A DNA stretch of 64,000 nucleotides from the NCBI RefSeq assembly GCF_006439015.1, contig NZ_RCZG01000001.1, forward strand, positions 806,001-870,000, in the 5' to 3' direction. The position numbers and the translations under genes were made by a program. This stretch comes from Mycolicibacterium hodleri (GTDB taxonomy: Bacteria; Actinomycetota; Actinomycetes; Mycobacteriales; Mycobacteriaceae). The notes under the pieces were generated by a model. That model saw only the letters and a list, made by a program, of their open reading frames with translations. It did no database searches and had not been told where the DNA came from. Position 1 is the first letter of the stretch. The number at the start of each line of letters is the position of its first letter. Of this stretch, positions 9,331-17,153 are shown in pieces.

Positions 9331-10016
9331 ACCTTCTCGACCCTGACGGCGTGCGCCATGTGGTGGGGCAGCTCGACTTGCTCGTGCCCAGGGATCACGA
9401 TCATCACGCCACCGTGGTCGCTGACTTGGACGGTCACCCGAGCGTTGGGGACCACGCCCGCATCCTTGAGCCGGGCGATCAGCTCGACGTCACCCTGGAC
9501 GTGCTCGGTTAGCTGCCGCACGCGTACTGCGACGGGGAAGCCCGATGGCAGCTCGGTGAGGCGAACCAGGCTGACGTCGTCGGAGTCGGACAGCGTGACA
9601 CCCAGCTCCGAGAGTCCGGGAATGGGATTGCCGAACGGCGAGGTCGTCGGATTGTCGAGCACCTGGACGAGGCGCCGTTCGACGTCCTCGCTCATGACGT
9701 GCTCCCAGCGGCAGGCCTCAGCGTGCACTTCTTCCCACGGCAGCCCGATGACGTCGACGAGGAGGCGCTCGGCCAACCGATGCTTGCGCATTACCGACAC
9801 GGCCAGTGCGCGGCCCTTGTCGGTCAGTTCGAGGTGGCGATCGCCCGCCACGTGCAGCAGTCCATCGCGCTCCATGCGGGACACGGTCTGGCTGACGGTG
9901 GGACCGCTCTGCTCGAGGCGTTCGGCGATTCGGGCGCGCAGAGGTACTACGCCCTCTTCTTCGAGGTCGTAGATCGTCCGCAGGTACATCTCGGTGGTAT
10001 CGATCAAATCGTTCAT
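9327..10016 (-). CDS. ideR: Iron-dependent repressor IdeR
   Basis: DtxR-family Fe2+ sensor that represses siderophore genes and activates iron storage. It has 229 residues. The N-terminal winged helix contains ERLEQSGPTVSQTVSRMERD (residues about 28-47). The metal and dimer domain includes VMRKHRLAERLLVDVIGLPW and EACRWEHVMSEDVERR with the Cys/His/Glu ligands. The C-terminal SH3-like domain ends HMAHAVRVEKV. GGAGGG precedes the ATG. It lies downstream of sigB in the same direction, but a strong terminator separates the two. Confidence 0.97.
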   Translation of the reverse strand: MNDLIDTTEMYLRTIYDLEEEGVVPLRARIAERLEQSGPTVSQTVSRMERDGLLHVAGDRHLELTDKGRALAVSVMRKHRLAERLLVDVIGLPWEEVHAEACRWEHVMSEDVERRLVQVLDNPTTSPFGNPIPGLSELGVTLSDSDDVSLVRLTELPSGFPVAVRVRQLTEHVQGDVELIARLKDAGVVPNARVTVQVSDHGGVMIVIPGHEQVELPHHMAHAVRVEKV

Positions 10017-10092
10017 TCGCAGCCCTCCGTTGCGACTTCGACTCTACCGGTGACGGCGCCTGAACTGGGGTGCAACATCATGGCGACACATT

Positions 10093-10148
10093 GTGATCCC
10101 CACCGCGTGATCCCCACCGCGTGATCCCCACCGCGTGATCCCCACCGT
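10093..10148. repeat. Four tandem 14-bp repeats in the sigB-ideR intergenic region
   Basis: GTGATCCCCACCGC is repeated at 10093, 10107, 10121 and 10135, the last copy ending CCGT. The array lies within 80 bp upstream of ideR. It may be replication slippage or a set of protein sites; the sequence does not decide. Confidence 0.9.
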
Positions 10149-10157
10149 GCAGACGAG

Positions 10158-10187
10158 CGATGCCCGCCGCGGGTGCGGCGGGCATCG
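10158..10187 (-). terminator. sigB terminator hairpin
   Basis: A perfect 13-bp stem CGATGCCCGCCGC / GCGGCGGGCATCG with a 4-nt loop (GGGT) lies 20 bp beyond the sigB stop. There is no U-tract, as is common in mycobacteria. Confidence 0.85.
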
Positions 10188-10206
10188 CTTCGGGTCGGGG
10201 ATGGCT

Positions 10207-11166
10207 CTAGCTGGCGTAGGAGCGAAGCCGCTCGGCGCGTTCGCCCTGGCGCAGCTTCGACATGACCTCGCGCTCGATCTGGCGGACTCGCTCACGCGAC
10301 AGCCCGAAGAGCTTTCCGATCTGGTCGAGAGTGCGCGGCTGACCGTCGTCCAAGCCGAACCGCAGCCTGATCACCTGCTGCTCACGCTCGTCGAGCGTGG
10401 CGAGCACGTGCCGGATGTCGGTGTGGAGGAGCTCGGAGATGACCGCGTTCTCGGCCGACATCGCCTCGGCGTCCTCGATGAAGTCACCCAGCGGAGCTTC
10501 TTCGTCGCTACCCACCGGCATGTCCAGGCTTACCGGGTCGCGGCTGTGCGACAGGAGGTCAGCGATTTTCTCGGCCGGAATGCCGGACTCCTCGGCGAGT
10601 TCCTCATCGCTGGCGTCGCGTCCGAGATTCTGGTGCATCTCACGCTTGATGCGGGCGAGTTTGTTCACCTGCTCGACCAGATGGACCGGCAGACGAATGG
10701 TGCGGCTCTGATCAGCCATGCCGCGGGTGATGGCCTGCCGGATCCACCACGTGGCGTACGTAGAGAACTTGAATCCCTTTGCGTAGTCGAACTTCTCCAT
10801 CGCGCGGATCAGTCCGAGGTTGCCCTCTTGGATGAGGTCCAGCAGTGGCATACCGCGACCCGTGTAGCGCTTCGCCAAGGAGACGACCAGACGCAGGTTG
10901 GCCTCCAAGAGGTGGCGACGCGCGGCCTCGCCGTCGCGGACCACGGCGGCGAGTTCGCGTTTGCGGTTGTCGCTGAGCCGCTTCTTGGAATCGAGCAGGT
11001 GTCGGGCGTAGAGGCCAGCTTCGATGCGCTTGGCCAGCTCTACTTCGTCGGCTGCGTTGAGCAATGCCGTTTTGCCGATGCCGTTCAAATACACGCGCAC
11101 GAGGTCTGCGGCTGGACTCTGGGAGTCCAGATCACTATCGATGCGGCTTGCGGTGGCGTTTGCCAT
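10207..11166 (-). CDS. sigB: Alternative primary-like sigma factor SigB
   Basis: Group 2 sigma-70 factor of 319 residues for stress and stationary phase. It contains region 1.2 ([16 protein letters not shown]), region 2 ([15 protein letters not shown], then [15 protein letters not shown]), region 3 and the region 4 HTH ([17 protein letters not shown]). The long acidic N-terminus of SigA is missing, which separates SigB from SigA. The ATG at 11166 follows GGAGG; an in-frame ATG at 11196 has no ribosome site. A SigE/SigH-type promoter lies just upstream. Confidence 0.96.
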   Translation of the reverse strand: MANATASRIDSDLDSQSPAADLVRVYLNGIGKTALLNAADEVELAKRIEAGLYARHLLDSKKRLSDNRKRELAAVVRDGEAARRHLLEANLRLVVSLAKRYTGRGMPLLDLIQEGNLGLIRAMEKFDYAKGFKFSTYATWWIRQAITRGMADQSRTIRLPVHLVEQVNKLARIKREMHQNLGRDASDEELAEESGIPAEKIADLLSHSRDPVSLDMPVGSDEEAPLGDFIEDAEAMSAENAVISELLHTDIRHVLATLDEREQQVIRLRFGLDDGQPRTLDQIGKLFGLSRERVRQIEREVMSKLRQGERAERLRSYAS

Positions 11167-11201
11167 TACGGCCTCCTGCTCTACTGGAACTGTCATGAGC
11201 T

Positions 11202-11230
11202 ACAACGCTCGTGTCGTCCTGAGAGTTCCC
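11202..11230 (-). promoter_or_regulatory. SigE/SigH-type ECF promoter of sigB
   Basis: Read on the minus strand, GGGAAC (11230-11225) is followed after about 18 nt by CGTTGT (11207-11202). This fits the ECF pattern GGAAC-N16/19-cGTT. SigE and SigH control of sigB is established in M. tuberculosis. Confidence 0.75.
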
Positions 11231-11316
11231 GGGAGGCTTCGGATTCACACCTTCTGACCTGCACTTATTCGACGTCGACCTGAGATTATCCTGAGAATGG
11301 ATGAAGAACTCTCACA

Positions 11317-11715
11317 TCACGAAACGTCGCGCTGCCAATCCGTGGATTCCGGTTGCGGCGCTGGCTCCCTGCGAGCCTGCAGCGCGGGCCGCTCCGCCGT
11401 CGGGAAGAGCGGAATGCGTGCCTGGCTCTGGTAACGCCGTGGTTCCTCGGCCCGTCGAGGCGGCCGGTCATTTGCGATCAGCACGGCGATCCACGGTAGA
11501 GGTATGGACGCCACCAAGATCGCCAGGGAGATCAATCCGTTGTGCCAGATCCCATAGGCGAAGGCGGCGCCGAGGAGGGCGGGAACGCGCCAAGACATGA
11601 TTTTGAGGTATTTGCGAACCCGCTCGCGATGCTGTTCCTCGTAAGGTTGCGCTGCGCGGGTGATGAGGACCGGCGAACCATCGTCGTCGAAACTCAGCTC
11701 TGGGCCGTGTTTCAT
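11317..11715 (-). CDS. DUF3099 membrane protein (Rv2709-like)
   Basis: Small inner-membrane protein of 132 residues and unknown role. A short acidic head (FDDDGSPVLITRAAQPYEEQ) is typical of DUF3099. Two adjacent membrane helices follow (VPALLGAAFAYGIWHNGLIS and LAILVASIPLPWIAVLIAND). The Pro/Arg-rich tail is probably cytoplasmic. The ATG at 11715 gives MKHGPELSFDDDG as in relatives. It is divergent from the DUF3039 gene. Confidence 0.82.
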   Translation of the reverse strand: MKHGPELSFDDDGSPVLITRAAQPYEEQHRERVRKYLKIMSWRVPALLGAAFAYGIWHNGLISLAILVASIPLPWIAVLIANDRPPRRAEEPRRYQSQARIPLFPTAERPALQARREPAPQPESTDWQRDVS

Positions 11716-11792
11716 TCCCCCACTGTTCCACACTTTGGACGTCACGATTCGGTCCGGTTTCTTACCGATCGGTTCCCGGGCACAATGAGGAC

Positions 11793-12029
11793 ATGGACAC
11801 CCAGACCATCGAGCGCACCGAAACCGACGAACGCGTCGACGACGGGACGGATGACGACACCCCCAAGGTCTTCCACTACGTCAAGAAGGACAAGATCGTC
11901 CAGAGTGCCGTCGAAGGCACGCATGTCGTCGCGTTGTGCGGCGAGGTGTTCCCGGTGACGAAGTCGGCCAAGCCGGGCTCGCCGGTCTGCCCGGACTGCA
12001 AGCGGATTTACCAGTCGCTCAAGAAATAG
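11793..12029 (+). CDS. DUF3039 zinc-ribbon-like protein (Rv2708c-like)
   Basis: Seventy-eight-residue conserved actinobacterial protein of unknown function. It has an acidic head, then HYVKKDKIVQSAVEGTHVVALCG and a C-terminal CPDCKRIYQSLKK. The Cys of ALCG plus CPDC and the His resemble a small metal site (inference). GAGG precedes the ATG. Its end overlaps the YihY gene by 11 bp, tail to tail. Confidence 0.88.
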   Translation: MDTQTIERTETDERVDDGTDDDTPKVFHYVKKDKIVQSAVEGTHVVALCGEVFPVTKSAKPGSPVCPDCKRIYQSLKK

Positions 12030-13038
12030 CAGGGGGGCCGTCGGCGGCCGCGTTGACCGTACCGGGTGGCGCGCCTTCCGGGTCGTCACCCGACACGTCC
12101 TTCGCCCCATCGCCATTTCCATTGGCTTTCTCCCCGAGCCAGCCCCACAACCGTTTGGCATGCGTGTCGGGTGCCGGCCACTCCTCTTGAATGGCTGCGT
12201 TGAGCTCAGCCCCCATCATGATCGCGAAACCGAGGAAGAACGCGAACAGCAGGAACGCGATCGGTGTCGCGAGCGCTCCGTAGGTATAGCCGGTTCCCGT
12301 GATCCACGTCAGGTAGACCCGGAGTCCCAGCGTGGCAACCAGAAAGACGACGGCCGCCAGCACCGCGCCGAAGAGGAGGCGGTGCGACGGCAGCGGTTCG
12401 GGCAACGCGACCCGGTAGAGGACGTTGATCGCGGCCACCAGGAAAACCAACAGCACGGGGTAATAGCCGTAGCTCAGGAAGTACTGCCAGTTGTCCGGAA
12501 TGTGTTCGGCGATCTTCATCGGGCCGATGGCCAACAACGGGGCCGTGGCGATGACGAACACCAGTCCGACGACGTATAGGCCGAGTGCATAGAAACGTTG
12601 GCGAACAGGATGACGGAGCTCGGTCTGGTCGTGCGCCTCGACGACCGAGTCCACGAAGGCGGAAACCGCCGACGAACCCGCCCACAGCGAGATCACGAAG
12701 CCGAGTGAAACCACCTCGCCACGGGCGCCGGCCACGATGTCCGAAACGGTTGGAGCGATGATCTCGTTGACGACGTTGCTGGAGAACAGATTTCCTGCGG
12801 TGCTGATCAGACGATCTTCGATCGTCTGAAGTGTGTCCGGGCCGAACAGCGGCGCAATGTAGACGAGGCTTCCGAGCAGACCCAGGAGCAGTGGCGGAAG
12901 TGATAACGCGCTCCAAAACGCTGCCCCAGCCGACTCCGAGAAGATCGAGTCGTCCCAACTCTTGCCCAAGGTGCGCTTGACGATGCGCCAGACAAGACGA
13001 ACTGATGAAGGCTTCGTCGGCGAATGCTGGTTGGTCAT
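12019..13038 (-). CDS. YihY/BrkB-family membrane protein (Rv2707-like)
   Basis: Integral membrane protein of 339 residues in a family once mis-annotated as RNase BN; its function is not established. About six membrane helices are visible, starting with AFWSALSLPPLLLGLLGSLV. The family-typical glycine/serine-rich central helix GFVISLWAGSSAVSAF and the last helix FLLFAFFLGFAIMMGAELNA follow. The C-terminus is hydrophilic. The ATG at 13038 follows a GGGGTGG stretch; the GTG at 13056 is a weaker start. Confidence 0.87.
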   Translation of the reverse strand: MTNQHSPTKPSSVRLVWRIVKRTLGKSWDDSIFSESAGAAFWSALSLPPLLLGLLGSLVYIAPLFGPDTLQTIEDRLISTAGNLFSSNVVNEIIAPTVSDIVAGARGEVVSLGFVISLWAGSSAVSAFVDSVVEAHDQTELRHPVRQRFYALGLYVVGLVFVIATAPLLAIGPMKIAEHIPDNWQYFLSYGYYPVLLVFLVAAINVLYRVALPEPLPSHRLLFGAVLAAVVFLVATLGLRVYLTWITGTGYTYGALATPIAFLLFAFFLGFAIMMGAELNAAIQEEWPAPDTHAKRLWGWLGEKANGNGDGAKDVSGDDPEGAPPGTVNAAADGPPAIS

Positions 13039-13100
13039 GACCACCCCAGCATTCACGACGTCGCGCCATGGTGCGCGAAGTGGTCGTTCAGCAAAAGCCG

Positions 13101-13292
13101 CTACGACTCGATACTGCTGGTCTCCAACACCGCTGCCAGTTCGACGAGCTTGGCTTCATGCTCATTGGCATGATGCTGGCAGAAGAGCAGCACCGCACCG
13201 GACGGGAGTTTGGCTACGACGCGGGCGGCGGCACCGCACCGATCGCAGCGATCAGCCCGGGTTAGTTCGGGGCTGGTCAGAGTTGCGTTCAT
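13101..13292 (-). CDS. DUF7455-type small protein
   Basis: Sixty-three-residue protein of unknown function. Two Cys/His clusters (DRCDRCGAAARV and LLFCQHHANEHEAKLVELAA) suggest a zinc-binding knuckle. GGAGG precedes the ATG at 13292. Small proteins of this type sit near sigma-factor genes in many actinobacteria. No catalytic motif is visible. Confidence 0.8.
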   Translation of the reverse strand: MNATLTSPELTRADRCDRCGAAARVVAKLPSGAVLLFCQHHANEHEAKLVELAAVLETSSIES

Positions 13293-13428
13293 GGCGCTGC
13301 CTCCATATCTGCTTGGTGCGTACTTCTACTGTGTCAGACGTTTTCGCTTCCGGCCTTGTTCCCCGGTCGTTCATCGGTGTGTCGTGTCTCACGCGCCGTC
13401 GAAGTTGCGCGGCGGGCACACTGGCGTG

Positions 13429-13794
13429 ATGATCGCGCCACGCCAGTTGGTTCACCTGTGCACGACCGACGAGTGGGAAAACGCCAAGGCGCTGGGCGAG
13501 CGCACGCCACCGTCGTTGGACAGCGAGGGCTTCGTTCACCTTTCGTCGCCCCAGCAGGTCCATCTTCCCGCAAATCGGCTGTTTGCGGGGCGCGAGGACA
13601 TGGTCCTCTTGCGACTCGATCCTGCGCTTCTTGGCGCCCCAGTGCGGTGGGAGTCCGGCGTCCAGTCAGATCCCGAGGCGATGACCTTCCCTCATTTGTA
13701 CGGCCCCGTGCCCGTTTCTGCTGTGACGAGTGTCACGCCCTACCGTCCGGACGCTGGCGGCCTGTTCCCCGAGTTGTCTGCGTCAGATACGTAG
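13429..13794 (+). CDS. DUF952 protein (Rv2705c-like)
   Basis: Conserved 121-residue protein with no assigned reaction. The DUF952 signature is clear: LVHLCTTDEWENAK, then GFVHLSSPQQV and HLYGPVPVSAV. The ATG at 13429 follows a GGCGGGCACACTGGCG stretch with only a weak ribosome site; a GTG three bases earlier is an alternative. Its 3' end overlaps the RidA gene by 55 bp in opposite orientation. Confidence 0.85.
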   Translation: MIAPRQLVHLCTTDEWENAKALGERTPPSLDSEGFVHLSSPQQVHLPANRLFAGREDMVLLRLDPALLGAPVRWESGVQSDPEAMTFPHLYGPVPVSAVTSVTPYRPDAGGLFPELSASDT

Positions 13795-14150
13795 GCGTCG
13801 ACCTCGATCTCAACGAGGAGGTCGCGGGAGATCAGCGCGGACACCTCGACCATCGTCGAGACGGGTCGGACGGCGCCGAACACCTCGCGATGAACGGCGC
13901 CTAGCGCCGGCCAGTGGTCGATGTCGGTGACGAACATCCGGGTACGGACTACGTCGGCGAGTGTGGCACCGGTTTCGGCTAGTGCGATCTCGATGCGCCG
14001 AAACGCTTCCCGCGCCTGGGCGACGACATCGTCGCCGGGCGCGGTGGTTCCCGCCACGGCGATGAGGGGTCCCACTCGAACTGCACGGGAGTATCCGACA
14101 TCGGCCTCGAACGCCGATCCCGACGAGACGTTGATCCGGCGGGAGGTCAT
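13740..14150 (-). CDS. RidA/YjgF-family protein (Rv2704-like)
   Basis: RidA-type proteins hydrolyse reactive enamine/imine intermediates from PLP enzymes. The 136-residue chain has the family core GPLIAVAGTTAP, REAFRRIEIALAETGATLADVVRTRMFVTDI (Arg of RTRMFV is the usual substrate-binding Arg), and VEVSALISRDLLVEIEVDAY. The long convergent overlap with the DUF952 gene covers its last 18 codons. Confidence 0.88.
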   Translation of the reverse strand: MTSRRINVSSGSAFEADVGYSRAVRVGPLIAVAGTTAPGDDVVAQAREAFRRIEIALAETGATLADVVRTRMFVTDIDHWPALGAVHREVFGAVRPVSTMVEVSALISRDLLVEIEVDAYVSDADNSGNRPPASGR

Positions 14151-14486
14151 GGCGACGTCGGGAAGATGGGTGTGGACCCAGCAGTGGGGACGGCCAGGAT
14201 GAGTCGAAATCCGTTGCGGTGAAACAGTTTCGAGGATACGGTGACCGTGCGCTCACGCCTTCCTGTGCACACCGGCCGCTGAACGTCGAGGAGCCAGCCC
14301 GGGTGGCGCGGGGCGCCCTCCGGATGAACCGGTTGCGTCGACTGCCGTTCGCCGTTCGCGGCGATGGCGGTGCGCACGCGCCGTGGCATGGTGAGCGACT
14401 CATCGGGCATGGGTCAACGATATCGGTGCGCGGTGAGAGGTTCTGCGCCCCGACGGGATCGCGCGTGCCGATTAAGCTGACCCACC
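14151..14486. other. Intergenic region without a convincing gene
   Basis: 336 bp between the divergent ridA and the membrane-protein gene at 14487. A minus-strand open frame fills most of it (stop overlapping the ridA start), but it has no ribosome site and an Arg/Pro-rich, low-complexity composition. I treat the region as the divergent promoter area. Confidence 0.5.
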
Positions 14487-15272
14487 GTGGGAATTCTGGC
14501 CGGCTTCGCGCCGTGGATCGTGTACTGGGTTCTCGTCGGCAACGTTCCGTTCGTGGCCGCCGTGCTCACGGCGCTCGGCGTCGCGGTGCTCTCCTTAGCG
14601 ATCGGAAGGGTCAAGGGTCGGCCCGGCAAGACGCTTGAGATCGGCGCCGTCGGAACGTTCGTTGTGCTCACGATTCTGACGTTCGCCACCAGCCAGGCGT
14701 TCATGGAGCGGTGGATCCAGCCGTTGAGCAATGTCGGCATCCTGCTGGTGGCACTGATCGGAGTCATGATCGGAAGGCCGTTCGTCCGCGAGTTCGCCGA
14801 GGCAGATCAACCCGTCGAGGTGACACAGAGCGACGTGTTCGGACGGATCACCACCAGGGTGACGTGGATCTGGGTCGCGGCATTTGCGGGCATGACCGTG
14901 TCGTCGGCCATTCCACCGACCGTGCAAGGTGAGGCCACGATCCTGGATACCAAGACGCCCCTGTCGTTCGTCTGCTACTGGCTGGTTCCGTTCCTGCTAC
15001 TGGGTTGCGCAGCCGTAACCTCTCGCGTGCTGGTGGAGAGGATGACGGCGGCCGCGACCAGTCCTGACGTGGTGCGGCGAACGACGTTCGTCGCGTTCCG
15101 CGAACTCGCCATCGACGAGCTGTACTACCTGGCAAGGGAGAGGGTCGAACGCGAGGTCGGTGCGGGCATGGAGGCCTACGACGTCAATGTCGGGACTGCC
15201 GGGATACCGCTGACCGGCGACGAGTCCCGTGAGTCGTGGCCTGCGACCTACAAGGTCCGCGCGAGGCGCTGA
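14487..15272 (+). CDS. Multi-pass membrane protein of unknown function
   Basis: 261-residue protein with about five membrane helices, including ILAGFAPWIVYWVLVGNVPF, FVAAVLTALGVAVLSLAI, TFVVLTILTFATSQAF, IGILLVALIGVMIG-type and FVCYWLVPFLLLGCAAV. The C-terminal third is soluble and charged (ELAIDELYYLARERVEREVG). I do not recognise a family with confidence; the first helices resemble DUF3159/intracellular-septation-like proteins. The start is GTG (14487). It is convergent with sigA (7-bp gap) and is not in the M. tuberculosis gene order I know here. Confidence 0.75.
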   Translation: MGILAGFAPWIVYWVLVGNVPFVAAVLTALGVAVLSLAIGRVKGRPGKTLEIGAVGTFVVLTILTFATSQAFMERWIQPLSNVGILLVALIGVMIGRPFVREFAEADQPVEVTQSDVFGRITTRVTWIWVAAFAGMTVSSAIPPTVQGEATILDTKTPLSFVCYWLVPFLLLGCAAVTSRVLVERMTAAATSPDVVRRTTFVAFRELAIDELYYLARERVEREVGAGMEAYDVNVGTAGIPLTGDESRESWPATYKVRARR

Positions 15273-15279
15273 CCGCCGC

Positions 15280-16695
<1,416 letters not shown>

Positions 16696-17153
16696 GTGCA
16701 CCCCTTCGGTCTTGCGAGACTCGGTAGCGTGGGCGTGCGCCACCGTAAAACGTTCACTGTCTATTGATGGCGTTTGTCATCAGCTGGGATGTCTGCCGCT
16801 ATCCGTGATGCGGCCGCCGTTGACCATTGTAACGACAGAGTGCGGAACTGCCCCTACGAGCGGAAAATTCGATGCCCGGCGAGCCTTGTCCAGCACGGCT
16901 GTGGCGCCATGACGGCGGGTTGTCGGCAGACGTCCCTCGACGAAGACGCGCGCGGACGAAGAATCTGGATCTGGTCGGTGTCAGACGATTGGCCGAATCA
17001 GCCAGTCGATTGCCAAGATCAAGCAATTGCGCGCGGCATTCGTACAGGTGAATGCATGTAAATGTCCGTGACGATAGTTGATTCAGTCACGTGGCAGACT
17101 GACGGGTCGCGCGTGCATCAGCAGAAGCATTTGCTAGCTGTCATGATGAACGG
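16696..17153. other. sigA / LAL-regulator divergent intergenic region
   Basis: 458 bp with no supported gene. It must hold the sigA promoter on the minus strand and the regulator promoter on the plus strand. Short open frames here lack ribosome sites and family similarity. No clear inverted repeat or tRNA was seen. Confidence 0.55.

Noticed and set aside
10093..10148. CRISPR-like repeat array
   Set aside because: Units are 14 bp and directly adjacent with no spacers, and no cas genes are present.
14147..14410. Minus-strand 87-codon open frame whose stop overlaps the ridA start
   Set aside because: No ribosome site, Arg/Pro-rich composition and no recognisable pattern; it looks like an accidental frame in a GC-rich promoter region.
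16774..17061. Plus-strand open frame between sigA and the LAL regulator
   Set aside because: No ribosome site, composition unlike neighbouring proteins, overlaps the expected sigA promoter.
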